Shown here: positions 49,101 to 57,944 of the stretch, piece after piece
Layout of the letters: each line of letters starts with the position of its first letter
Position numbering within the stretch: the stretch's first letter is position 1
From: Ciona intestinalis
Lineage: Eukaryota > Chordata > Ascidiacea > Phlebobranchia > Cionidae
Length of the DNA: 64,000 bases
Assembly: GCF_000224145.3 (NCBI RefSeq)
Contig: NC_020171.2
Span: 693,391 to 757,390, forward strand
Direction of reading: 5' to 3'
Program-made: the position numbers and the translations under genes
Notes under the pieces: model-generated
Seen by the model: only the letters and a program-made list of their open reading frames with translations
The model's database searches: none
What the model was told of the DNA's origin: nothing

Positions 49101-50337
49101 CGACTGTCGTTATAATACGGATTTTCTGTTTCCTACACCTCATGCCCGCATACGAGTTAACAAGTATGTAACTATAATAAGTATTTATTTTGGGGTTTAT
49201 ATATGTTTGTAACGTATGACTGACAACTTGGACAACTAGTAAGGGACCACTCTGTTGGATTAACTACTCTTAAGTGTCTTTTACCCAATGACACATACGC
49301 CCACAGTAGTAACAGCGTCGAGCCTCGAACCCTTAACTCTAGAATACAACTTTCCCACGGCGCATGTGCATATAATGTATTATTATAATTATGTAATCAC
49401 CTCGACTTTCATCGTAAAATACAGCGGCAGTTTTCCATCGATACTGTTCTATAGCATCGTACATAGCTCCCATAACGTCGAAGTGTGATGGGTACATATA
49501 CATCAGAAAATTGTCGCCCGGTTCGCAGTGCTGAAATGACGTCATGATTACGTCACGGGGTCACACAAACTACTTTACGTAGGTGCTAATACAATAAAGT
49601 GAACTCTAGTCCCTGTGCTGTGCCACAAGACCTCAAATGTACAGAATAACTTGGGGTACTTACAAAACGCATATTTTAGGACCACACTGTAAGTATAGAT
49701 AATATTGTACCACAACTGGGACTCGAACCCGGTGTATTTTGCCAATACAGTACTGTACGTACCTGTCGAACCATCCCAATAAAGAATACAGTAACAGCTT
49801 GCTTTAGTTCCACCATCGCTGTACAATTTATGAACTTGGCAAGTATGAAAAGACTGGATACTTTTTCGGCCGTGATAGTTTCTAGGAGGTCACAATAAAA
49901 TAGTCTTTTTATTTACTCATCTTAAATAAACTTTTACAGTGTTTGGGGAAAGATGGCACTTTTCATTATATTTTCCCGACCCAAAAACCGTTAAAGAATT
50001 ACAAAACTGTATCTTCACAACTCCCATAGACCGTTGTTAGTTGTTTAAAACACGAGAATATTTGGATAATATGTGCTAAAGGTGTCCCATCTTCCCCCCT
50101 CTACTATCTCAATAACTAAATCCTCTGTAAGGACTTACCTACTATATTTGTCATATTATTCTGATAAAACTCCGTATGTAATACATGTAGATTTGTATCT
50201 GCAATCGCTTTTCTGAAACTTGGCAATGAATCAGCGTAATAGTCATCGTATATTACTGCTGTCTGTATAATGATCTTGCTGCTTGCTTGGCCAAGTAGTA
50301 GACACAAGAAAAACATAGGCAGCGGCTTGGGTATCAT
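40105..50337 (-). CDS. Ionotropic glutamate receptor-like channel, 19-22 exons
   Basis: Ligand-gated ion channel subunit. Confident exons in transcript order: 50139-50337, 49763-49881, 49401-49530, 48913-49019, 48119-48247, 47561-47705, 47120-47256, 46723-46839, 46431-46532, 45877-46077, 45339-45476, 44423-44588, 43807-44015, 43275-43515, 42872-43004, 42295-42418, 41956-42104, 41594-41673, 41080-41199 (915 codons, phases agree). Tentative: 40681-40740, 40536-40587, 40105-40319. Order: signal peptide (MIPKPLPMFFLCLLLGQASS), amino-terminal domain to ~385, S1 with YEGFLIDLLETL, M1 after FLAPFTF, pore loop with VHQGVDIEPRS, M3 with AYTANLTAFLT (family SYTANLAAF), S2, M4 near 778-796, a basic then acidic cytoplasmic tail. 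His578 is at the Q/R site. The S1 arginine that holds glutamate is Lys479 in my alignment and the S2 GST and Glu contacts are missing, so glutamate binding is doubtful. Exon 20 ends in phase 1 but exon 21 needs phase 0, so the last link is unsolved. Confidence 0.88.
40366..40474 (+). mobile_element. Internally deleted MITE in iGluR 3' part
   Basis: Left end TTAAGGTGGCGTAAGATGGT, right end TTATCTTACCCCACAGTATA, only ~110 bp, core missing. It lies between tentative exons 21 and 22. Confidence 0.6.
41740..41800 (+). repeat. SINE fragment in iGluR intron
   Basis: GTGTGAGTATGAAACAAAAC, ACCCGTGTTATTAGGACTGT. Confidence 0.5.
43605..43760 (-). repeat. SINE head and body in iGluR intron 13
   Basis: TGTATGACTGACAATTTAGA, TCACTGGGTTGGAGCAATAG, GACACATACGCCCACAATAG and a decayed tRNA head ending GCGTTATAACCACTG. 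Confidence 0.65.
44071..44263 (+). mobile_element. MITE copy in iGluR intron 12
   Basis: Left end ACAGTAGGGTATAGGGTAAA, core TGTGTAGTAAACAAAAAATA, right end ATTCCACAGTACTATA. Begins 56 bases after exon 13's boundary. Confidence 0.75.
44688..44760 (+). mobile_element. Truncated MITE in iGluR intron 11
   Basis: Left end TATAGTTAGGGTGCTGGGGT then CTCCCATTCTCTTTTCTTAA; remainder absent. Confidence 0.5.
45104..45287 (+). mobile_element. MITE copy in iGluR intron 11
   Basis: Left end GGTAGGGTGAGAGGTGC, core CCATTTGGTAGTAAACAAAG, right end CCATCTTACCCCACAGTACT. Confidence 0.75.
45655..45800 (-). repeat. SINE fragment in iGluR intron 10
   Basis: AATAAATGTAACTTATTTAT, CCTCGCATGCCGG, CGTTACAGCACGGGTGTTGA, CCTTATGCTCACTTAG. 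Confidence 0.6.
46106..46292 (-). mobile_element. MITE copy in iGluR intron 9
   Basis: Left end TATAGTGGGGTGGGGTAAAA, right end CTTCCCCCATCCTACTATAT. Begins 29 bases from exon 10. Confidence 0.8.
46600..46665 (+). repeat. SINE fragment in iGluR intron 8
   Basis: GGGTAACTCGTAAGCGGGAA, CGAGGTGTATGAAACAGAAC, ACCCGTATTTATAACGAG. Confidence 0.6.
46850..47095 (-). repeat. Nearly full SINE in iGluR intron 7
   Basis: AAAGTAACTTATTTATTCTA, GGCAGTCGTTATAACACGGG, TTTCATACACCTCGTACG, TAACTTTGTGGGTGATGATT, GTGTCTTGCCAATGACACAT and a head remnant CGTGCCTCGAACATGTACCC. It fills almost the whole intron between exons 7 and 8. Confidence 0.7.
47293..47716. promoter_or_regulatory. Array of six TGACGTCA palindromes around iGluR exon 6
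   Basis: Perfect TGACGTCA at 47293, 47352, 47389, 47532, 47552 and 47709. The last two overlap the donor and acceptor side sequences of exon 6. Between sites the words AAAAGTGACGTT and AAAAGTGACATCAT suggest a decayed local repeat. CREB/ATF binding is known for the octamer; use as an intronic enhancer is inference. Confidence 0.45.
47995..48115 (+). repeat. SINE fragment in iGluR intron 5
   Basis: ACAAAGTTACATAGGTGGTA, ACTCATAGGCGGGCACGAGG, AACAGAACACCCATGTTATA, then AGGATAAAGAAAGTTATATA; stops at the exon 5 donor (48119). Confidence 0.65.
48703..48900 (+). mobile_element. MITE copy abutting iGluR exon 4
   Basis: Left end TATAGTATAGGGTGGGGGAA, right end CCATCTTCCCCACCCTACTA. It stops about 12 bases before the exon 4 donor boundary. 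Confidence 0.85.
49065..49345 (-). repeat. Nearly full SINE in iGluR intron 3
   Basis: GTGATTTATTTGTTCTGGCG, CAACGACTGTCGTTATAATA, CTCATGCCCGCATACGAGTT, ACTGACAACTTGGACAACTA, then CAATGACACATACGCCCACA and a head remnant GTCGAGCCTCGAACCCTTAA (box B on the minus strand). Confidence 0.7.
49700..49760 (-). repeat. tRNA-like piece, possible second SINE family
   Basis: The minus strand reads ACCGGGTTCGAGTCCCAGTT, a good box B / T-arm, but there is no complete cloverleaf. Probably the head of another tRNA-derived repeat; it touches the donor side of iGluR exon 2. Confidence 0.35.
49934..50108 (+). mobile_element. MITE copy in iGluR intron 1
   Basis: Left end CAGTGTTTGGGGAAAGATGG, right end CCATCTTCCCCCCTCTACTA. 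Confidence 0.75.
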
Positions 50338-50396
50338 CTTGATTTTGAACCGGAAATTTTATTGGATAACTTAGCATTGAAAGTAAGTTAAAGATC

Positions 50397-50540
50397 GCGT
50401 TCATTACCCACAAAGTTACACACGTACTAACTCGTAAGCGGGCACGAGGCGTATGAAACAGAACACCCGTGTTATATAACGACTGTCATTGCCTCGCCAT
50501 GCTAAAGTAAATAAATAAGTTGCATTCATTCATTCAAAAT
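50397..50540 (+). repeat. SINE fragment upstream of iGluR
   Basis: CCACAAAGTTACACACGTAC, ACTCGTAAGCGGGCACGAGG, AACAGAACACCCGTGTTATA, GACTGTCATTGCCTCGCCAT, tail AATAAATAAGTTGCATTCAT. Confidence 0.75.
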
Positions 50541-50607
50541 TCAACGATAACGGCGAAACGTCTATATTCTGTCAATAGTTTAACCACCTGTCTTTTATTT
50601 AACAGTT

Positions 50608-50693
50608 TACTTGGATAACTGTGGTAATTCTAGAGCTGATACATACACACAGCGCCGACTTAGCGGTAGGCGTGTTTTTATCAGACAAAAGCC
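50608..50693 (+). pseudogene. 18S rRNA fragment
   Basis: TACTTGGATAACTGTGGTAA and the following TTCTAGAGCTGATACATACA match a highly conserved 5'-domain segment of eukaryotic 18S rRNA (which has AATACATGC here). Further on TTTATCAGACAAAAGCC also fits the 18S order after a variable stretch. Only about 86 bases are present, with several substitutions, so this is a dispersed rRNA pseudogene piece and not an rRNA gene. It begins about 70 bases after a SINE. Confidence 0.75.
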
Positions 50694-52669
50694 CTTATCA
50701 GATATACACCGGCTTGAATGCATAAAACCAGATCATTTGTATTAGTTTAATAAATTAGGTAAACCCCAGTATTTCTCTGGCCTGCCCTGACGCGCACCTC
50801 ACCCTAATATAAGGCCTATACATTTGTACAAAGCGATATTAACGGATGAGTGAAAGTAAAAGAAGTAACCATTTTTTTTACATCGTTTTCTACGGTATTT
50901 CCCTTCTTATTTACTTTAAATTGCTAAATTTAGTAGAAAATATGAGTTTCTAAGCAATATTAACATTTATAAAGCTAAACAGCACATACTTTTACCTACA
51001 TAAACATAATTGCATTCTATCGGTGTAAAACAATAATTCCTCCCCGTAAGAAATGCCTCCCGCCCTATTTTTTAACAAATCGGCGGCATGAGGGCGGTAG
51101 TGCACTGTCTAGGAATTTTATTTCAGGGACCTTTAGAATTGGGTGTATATGTTGTTAATTCGTTGGCTGTTTTATTTAGTTTTTAGTCCTATAAAATGTT
51201 TTTAAATCATTCGGAAATTCGCTTTTAAGGGTAAAACGTGCATTTGTTACCGAAATAAGTAAAGTTTAATGGTTTTGAGGAAAAAAATTGAGTAGCAGAA
51301 GTTAAGAACTTTTCGAAAAATTTGGAAAATGTTTTATGATGTTTAAAGGACATTACATAGCTGTACTGTTTATTTTTAGCGTGGTTTTGTGTTAGTATGG
51401 CATATTCTAAGTTTTATTTATCAAAATTTACTACTGCAGTACTTACCACAATCAAAAATTGTTGAAAATTTGTTTTAAAAGATCAGACGTTTTTGTCCAT
51501 GTATTCATAATACAGTTTAGGATTATATAATTACATGTTTACTGCTATGGTTTCCACCCTACCTATAATATGTTCCTAAAAGCTCATGTCGAAAAGTTGA
51601 GTACATTTTATAACAACAAATTAGTATGTTTGATAACAAGATGAGATCAGTGTATTTTTTTAATACTTTTTAATTTATTAAAAAGACAGGCCTTTGTACT
51701 GAAAATTAACTTAATGATGTGCGAAAAGTGCAATATTACCAAAATCAGTTAATACAGAATATGAAATTCAGGTTTAAATTGCATAACCATCCCGCATGTA
51801 AAGCTTATATAATATATATATATTGTTTTAGTGTTTCTTTTAAAATAGGATTGGATTTTACATTTCTTCTAAACTGATATTCTAAACTAGTGATTTGCTA
51901 ATAACTAAATAAAGTCACTTTTAAAAGTTTTGGACATACAATTTTTTACTTTTAATATATTTTGGTAACGTATATGTTTCACTTAAATTGATTAAATGTG
52001 ATAAATATAATTGCAATTGGCTATGCCTATGTTTTGCAGTTCTAAACTGTTGTTCTAATTCAATGATTTATGTGGTAAATAAAAGTCACTTTAAATGTTC
52101 ATACTTGCATATACAATGTTTCCGTATTTTCAGTTTTTTGTAACTACAGTTTAATTCAAAGTTTTTTAAATTGGCATATGCCATAATAACACTTATATAT
52201 ATATAAGCATTAATCAATGTCAGTTTAGCTGCATAAAACACAGATTTTCTGGTTTAAAAAGTTTAAATAAAAACACGACCAACTTTTTTCCAACTTCTGA
52301 CATCACTGAAAATAGTTTTAGTTTTTAAACAAAAGTTTGAACTAAAAATTGTGTTTTGCGTTTGAGCTGTCATGCTTATTGAATATGGGTTTAATTATGC
52401 TAAGAAATTTGGGTTGTATATGTCAAAACATATTACATCAAATCATTCATATCTATATTTAGTGGTCTATTTAGACTACTTTTCATGATGCCTATTCAAT
52501 TGTATTATACAGTAGCAAAACAACTTGAAAATGTTATTAGTTATCATAGTATAACATTGTACATTGCTGTTTTATAAAGGAAGTTATTATATACCATGCT
52601 ACGTAACCAAAATGATTTATTTCATTAGCTTCCTGTCTAAAACCTCATACATTAGGTATTTGTATATAT

Positions 52670-52673
52670 ATAC

Positions 52674-52709
<36 letters not shown>

Positions 52710-52710
52710 A
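52670..52710. repeat. TA/TG dinucleotide repeat
   Basis: A TA run passes into about 14 TG units near 52685-52709. Simple sequence, likely polymorphic in length. Confidence 0.85.
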
Positions 52711-53737
52711 TAGCGGAACATACAGATTAAAATAAGTGATGTTACACATAATTTGGTTCAGCAGTTTAATATGTAATAAAATACAGTCAGGATCTGGAGC
52801 TACAAAATACCTAACAGCTAACAGACGAAAATCAAGTCCTGCAGATTGTTTTGTATAAGAGATAAACATATATATATAGATATATATTATATAACATATA
52901 ATTTGCCTAAATAGCATTGCCAATTTCTTTTTTTAAATACAAACTGTTAGATTCAATAATTTAATTTGTATGTTGTAGTCTACAGCTAGTCTTTTTTTTT
53001 TTTAACATATCATTTAGGTCCCTACATGTTTTAGTATGTTTTCAGCTTAAGATTTTCTTCCACTGTTAACTATATATATATATATATAGTTTACTGTATG
53101 TGTATGTGTAAGTTATAGATATAATGAAATAATAGTTGGCACTGTATGAGTATACCTAGACTCTGGAAGCTATTTTGACCAGCAAGTCACGAAGCAAGAG
53201 GCTTTAAGGAAATGTAGCTTACGCATGTGTTGGTTCCTGTGTTTGGGCACCGGACACGCGCACGCACATACACGCACAAAACATACGCGTTCACGCGCGC
53301 ACACTCGAACACTAGTAATGTCTTCAGAATGTCAGAAAATACACTCATGTGAGACCTTTAGTTATTTTGATAAATCTGTAATCTAATATGTTTGTTTATT
53401 GTTTAACCTTATATGCTATATTTTAATGTCTCATAACTTGGTTTTATAAAGCTATTTCTAATATAACTTTCTATAATTCGATTGTAACATAGGTTTTGCA
53501 CAGTTTTGTATTTGTTTTAAAGCTGAAACCATTGTGTAAAAGAAGCATATATTTATGTATTTGTTTAGCTAGTTATTTTATCAAGGCAGTCTTTTATGAA
53601 CTTACATGTTCTGTTGTAAACTTAGTAATATTATACAGTGTGACTTGGTGTACCCCTATAGGCCATCCTATAGGCCATACACCAGCTTATTTATAGTTAA
53701 AGTTATTTCAGAAAATCTTAAGTGACATTGTTAAAAT

Positions 53738-53850
53738 AGAGTTACACCCATAGTTGTTAAACATAGGGAACCTCATTAATTAATATGGGGAATACAATGT
53801 ACTTTGGCTCTGCTTGTTTGTATAGACACCTAGCAGCAAGAAAAATCTGT
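53738..53850 (+). repeat. ~110-bp interspersed repeat, copy 1
   Basis: Words AGTTGTTAAACATAGGGAAC, TACTTTGGCTCTGCTTGTTT and ATAGACACCTAGCAGCA are shared with copies at 55967 and 56098. Family not recognised. Confidence 0.7.
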
Positions 53851-54440
53851 TAAACTAAGCTGCTAAAACATATGGTTTTGCGCCTGTTTAAAAGTCGGGG
53901 TAACATGGAACCCAGACACCCCTAAAGTTCTGCCTACGCTGTAACTCATACATTGTGTTTAAATATGAATGACGCTGTGACTGTGATCGGAAACTACTGG
54001 TTAGATCATATATATATAGTGAGTCATATGCATAGACTGTGGGCAAGCCAGCCTAAAAAATTGAGGTTTTGTTGACATTTTCACAGCTAGGACAAAATGA
54101 GCTTGAATGTATATATATAAAAATTTAGGATTTTAACATGTTTGTTTCATTAGGACTTAGGTATTATAACTTTACTGCTAAATTTTACAGACTTAGCTAC
54201 TTCTATTTGACTTATTATATGCTCTATTTCAGATTTTGGCTTATGTAAATACTGATTAACTTTATATATATATATATAACTTGAGCATTGAATAGTTGCT
54301 GTTTAAAAAGATCCTGAATTTTTCTAAAGTTATATTGCCAAAATATTGAATTCCGATTTTTCTGTCGGGCTCGTGCATGGGGACCTACAGTGGACTAACA
54401 TGATTGGGGAGTAGAAAACTTTACACGAATAGTTGTGAAA

Positions 54441-55832
54441 ATGTCTCTATGCAGCACGGACCCAGAGTTCGTGTTCGCACTTCGGACCAAAGGAGACAAC
54501 CGTACAGAGAGGGTAAGAAACAAAGTTAACTTTTAACACACTGTAATTTTTGACATACAAAACTACCATCAGCCTTGAATTTCTTAATTTAATACCAAAT
54601 TTATGCAACAGTGTTTTAGAACCAAGGCATTACTCATAAAAATTGACTCGGAAAATGCACACTCATTGTATACACCTACATAACATTGTGCTATTTCCTT
54701 TATTACATAAATCATACACACAGGAGTTAAATGTCATTTATTCTCGTCTCAATCGAATGGAAATCCTCTCAAGTATGAGGGAACAAAGTCTCCGCGGTAT
54801 TTGTACCTTGGTCCGATACGAAAAACATGACGCAAATGAAATTCTATACAGGTTTGTATAGATTAAGTGTGATTTTGACCATAGGCGCCAAACCTGGGGA
54901 GGCAGGGTAGGCAGGCCAACCCTGGAATTTTCTGTCCTGTTTGAATCAGTAAACAGTGGTAACATTTTGGCATCTTCTTTTGGAGGATTTTTAGCTATCC
55001 TTGCCTCCCCTGCATTTTAAAAAGTTTGGCATCTATTGCATAGGTATAAATTTTTTTAAATTCATTGTAAAATCTATTGTGACGTCGATAAAATACTGTT
55101 ACACTAAAGCGTTTTATTTATCAAACATGGAATCTCATTAAATAACGTGTTAAGTTAGGGTGGCATGTCATCCCAGGCACCCCTAAAATTACGCCTATTA
55201 TAGTGTGAGAATCTTACATGCTAGCCTTTTCAGCTGTTACATTATTTACACAGCTGTTAAAATGCTGCTGTACTGTGAATCTGTAGCATGGCCCATGACC
55301 ATAAGTTAAACCATTTTGTTAAATGTCCAAATCATAAGTTGAATAAAAATTAAAATGGAATAGTATAACATTTTGAATATTTCTGTATTGTTTTCCTTTT
55401 GGGCTGTCTATTAGTGTTAAAAAAAATTAATTTAAACATAAGTTTTACCCACAAAAATATGTTTTTAACTATGTATATATATTTCTAAGAATAAATTTTA
55501 ATTTGAAAATGCAAAACATTTTATTTGTTTAAAATACTTTTAAAAACGTAAACATTTAGCAGTTTTAAATCGCAAAACATTTTAATAAAGAAATACAATT
55601 TATGTATTTTTTCCCTAACGTATTTCTTCTGGCACTTCTTAAATTTGGCTCATAATAAATTCCATTGGCACCACTTCATTGACCATTCTACACTTCCTTT
55701 GCCCCCAGTTATATTGCATTGTTGATGTAATAATTGTAATTATTACAGGAAAGATGATGCGTGCAGATGTTGGTACATTCTCATGTCTGGATCAGTCTTC
55801 ATACAAGGGTCTATGTTTCTACCACATGCGTG
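54441..55832 (+). CDS. RAPGEF2/6-like (PDZ-GEF) N-terminal exons, partial
   Basis: Start of a Rap guanine nucleotide exchange factor, a cytoplasmic signalling protein that activates Rap GTPases. Exons seen: 54441-54512, 54724-54851, 55749-55832, with agreeing phases and 94 codons plus two bases. The protein starts MSLCSTDPEFVFALRTKGDN, continues with ELNVIYSRLNRMEILSSMRE and then CRCWYILMSGSVFIQGSMFL. This order fits the N-terminal cyclic-nucleotide-binding-like domain of RAPGEF2/6, where a similar NxIYxxLxxMEILSxxRE and CWYILxSGSV precede FG. The GEF, REM, PDZ and RA parts are not in the window; no following exon was recognised up to 60760, so a long intron is likely and the gene probably continues beyond 64000. 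The exon 2 donor is gtttgt and the exon 3 donor gtgaga. The identification rests on memory of the family. Confidence 0.75.
54881..55046. mobile_element. Small hAT-like non-autonomous element
   Basis: Imperfect inverted ends: ATAGGCGCCAAACCTGGGGA and GGCAGGG at the left, TGCCTCCCCTGCATTTTAAA and TTTGGCATCTATTGC at the right. The inner left part AGGCAGGCCAACCCTGGAAT resembles the start of the hAT region near 60230. Sits in intron 2 of the RAPGEF-like gene. Confidence 0.5.
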
Positions 55833-55966
55833 GTGAGATACATATTATTTTAGACATTTGTTTAATTGTTTTTAAGTGTATGCTTGATTTGTGTGAGGGA
55901 ATTATATTTAGATTTCAACTGTATAATTATAGGTGTCAGTTTTTTTCATTTTAAAGTGATGTTTTT

Positions 55967-56085
55967 AGAGTGCATTACACTCTTAGTCGTCAAACACAGG
56001 GAACCTCATTAGTTAATGTAGTGCATGCAATATACTTTGGCTCTGCTTGTTTGTATAGACACCTAACAGCAGGGTAAAATCTTGG
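55967..56085 (+). repeat. ~110-bp interspersed repeat, copy 2
   Basis: TAGTCGTCAAACACAGGGAA, TACTTTGGCTCTGCTTGTTT, ATAGACACCTAACAGCAGGG. Confidence 0.75.
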
Positions 56086-56097
56086 GTGACATTGCTA

Positions 56098-56202
56098 AAA
56101 TACAGTTACACTCATAGTTGTCAAACATAGGGAACCTTGTGGCAAATGCAATATACTTTAGCTCTGCTTGTTTTTATAGACACCTAACAGCAGAGTAAAA
56201 TT
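56098..56202 (+). repeat. ~110-bp interspersed repeat, copy 3
   Basis: TAGTTGTCAAACATAGGGAA, TACTTTAGCTCTGCTTGTTT, ATAGACACCTAACAGCAGAG; directly follows copy 2, slightly shortened. Confidence 0.75.
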
Positions 56203-57745
56203 TGATTTTTTTTTAAAACTGTAGTGCTAAAACATTAATAGTCAAAGGTGGTAGTTTGCTGTGTAAACTATTATTAGTTAAAACGTTACATTTTTAGTCT
56301 CTTAAATTAGGCTTTAATTATATATGCGCTATGTGAATTGATTATATAATATATTTCTTATAACAGGCTATTGTAAATCTTATTAATATTAATTTTAACT
56401 AACTGTCTATAGAGACACGCAGTCAAAAGTAATCTGAGAGACAAATATTCCCTATGGGCTAAATAGTCACTTAGTTTCGTAATAAAGTTCATGAGAATAT
56501 TATCAAAAACTTGTTTTTAAACTTACATACTGTAGCTAACTATTGTGAGTGACAGTTTTATATGCTAGCAATTATACATGCACTTTTGAAAGTGCATTAT
56601 TGATGTAGTTAAAACGCCAAGCAGAAAATTTACAATATAGCGTGCTGTTGTTATAGCTTCGAATGCCTTCTATGCCTTATATTATTTGTTTTAACAGTTG
56701 TGTTATATTTACTTTTAAGCTTTGTGTATATATAGTTTAATTCTGGTACATATTAATCATGCTCTGTTATTTGAACAAAGCTATTTGTATTTACTATTTT
56801 GGAGTCTTTACTTTTGTATAAGTGTCTTGCATAGGCGTCGTTTTTTTTATCTTCTATTTTATAGGTTATTTTATAATAGCTTAAAAATATATATATAAAT
56901 ACGCATATTGCTTTTTAAATTTTAACCACCTAATTTCAAAAACTATGTTCTAGTCTTATAGTCTTGGACTGAATTATGTGTTTTACAATACAACTCCAAA
57001 GCTGCATAACGCATATAGGCCTATAATGTGTGTGTCAGTGTGTGGGTTCGTTCCTGCACTGGCAGTGTCTATATTTATCAAGTACCGGATCTGTATCTGT
57101 GTACTTTGAGTCGGTGGAGTCTTCCGCTTTACCACCGTGGCTGGCTGATGTCTTGTAAACCCTCAATTCCTATTTCCGTGTCAAGACGGTTGATAAGGCA
57201 TACCACGTCTACGTGAGAGCGGCGTATTAACATACTGTATTAGATTCTTAGTCCGTGAGACTCTATACTACAGACGAATTTGTATTTAACTAAGCCATTT
57301 GATATTTCCTTGTGAAAAAGTTACTTTATTTGTTGCGAAATTGGAATATCGTTAGGACGTAATTGTAAGCGCCGTATTAATATACTGCGTTAGATTCTTG
57401 GTCCATAACTTATACAAAAGCCTACCTAATAGTTAAATACATTTTCCTTTTTGGTAGTTAATGTTTGGTTTTCGGTAGTTAGGCTATGTTTAGCTTTTTA
57501 AATGTCAAAATATATTTATTGCATTAAATTTCCTCTTTACCAAGCGTTAATACATCATTTCCTTCAGTTTAACACCATAATCTTACAGAACACCTTAAAC
57601 TGGACTTTTGGCATTTTTATAACACTGTTGTAAACCGTTGTGTGGTCTGAAAAACCGAGAATTCCAAGCGTTTTAATCTGAATTCCAACAGTGTCTCTCC
57701 CCGCTGGGGATTTGCTCTTTTCGTTCAACCATGGTTTTACTTAGC

Positions 57746-57944
57746 ATAGAGTAGGGTAGATTAAAATCGGACCTGTTTTTATTCGAGTTTCTCCTTTAAT
57801 TCGGTAATAAACAAGGGCTATTTACAGAATTATGTAATCGTAACCCCACGTTCCTTAAAAAGCGTTCATAATTGTCCAAAAAATCACCAGAAAATATAGA
57901 ACTTAAGCTCTAACAGTATTCCATTTTACCCCACCCTACTATAT
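57746..57944 (+). mobile_element. MITE copy
   Basis: Left end ATAGAGTAGGGTAGATTAAA, core TAATAAACAAGGGCTATTTA, right end CCATTTTACCCCACCCTACT. Confidence 0.75.

Larger units (their letters stand above)
50338..54440. other. AT-rich intergenic stretch between iGluR and RAPGEF starts
   Basis: No coding exon recognised. It contains a SINE fragment, an 18S rRNA fragment, dinucleotide repeats near 52670-52710 and 53070-53090, and the first copy of a ~110-bp repeat. The start codons of the iGluR (minus) and the RAPGEF-like gene (plus) point away from each other, so both promoters lie here. Confidence 0.5.

Noticed and set aside
49700..49760. Possible tRNA gene on the minus strand
   Set aside because: Only the box B/T-arm part is convincing; no full cloverleaf or acceptor stem could be formed.
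49575..49826. 83-codon minus-strand frame
   Set aside because: Runs through the tRNA-like repeat; the real iGluR exon 2 (49763-49881) uses another frame, fixed by phase with exons 1 and 3.
57028..57216. 62-codon frame in the presumed RAPGEF intron
   Set aside because: Does not continue the cyclic-nucleotide-binding domain and lacks suitable splice phases.
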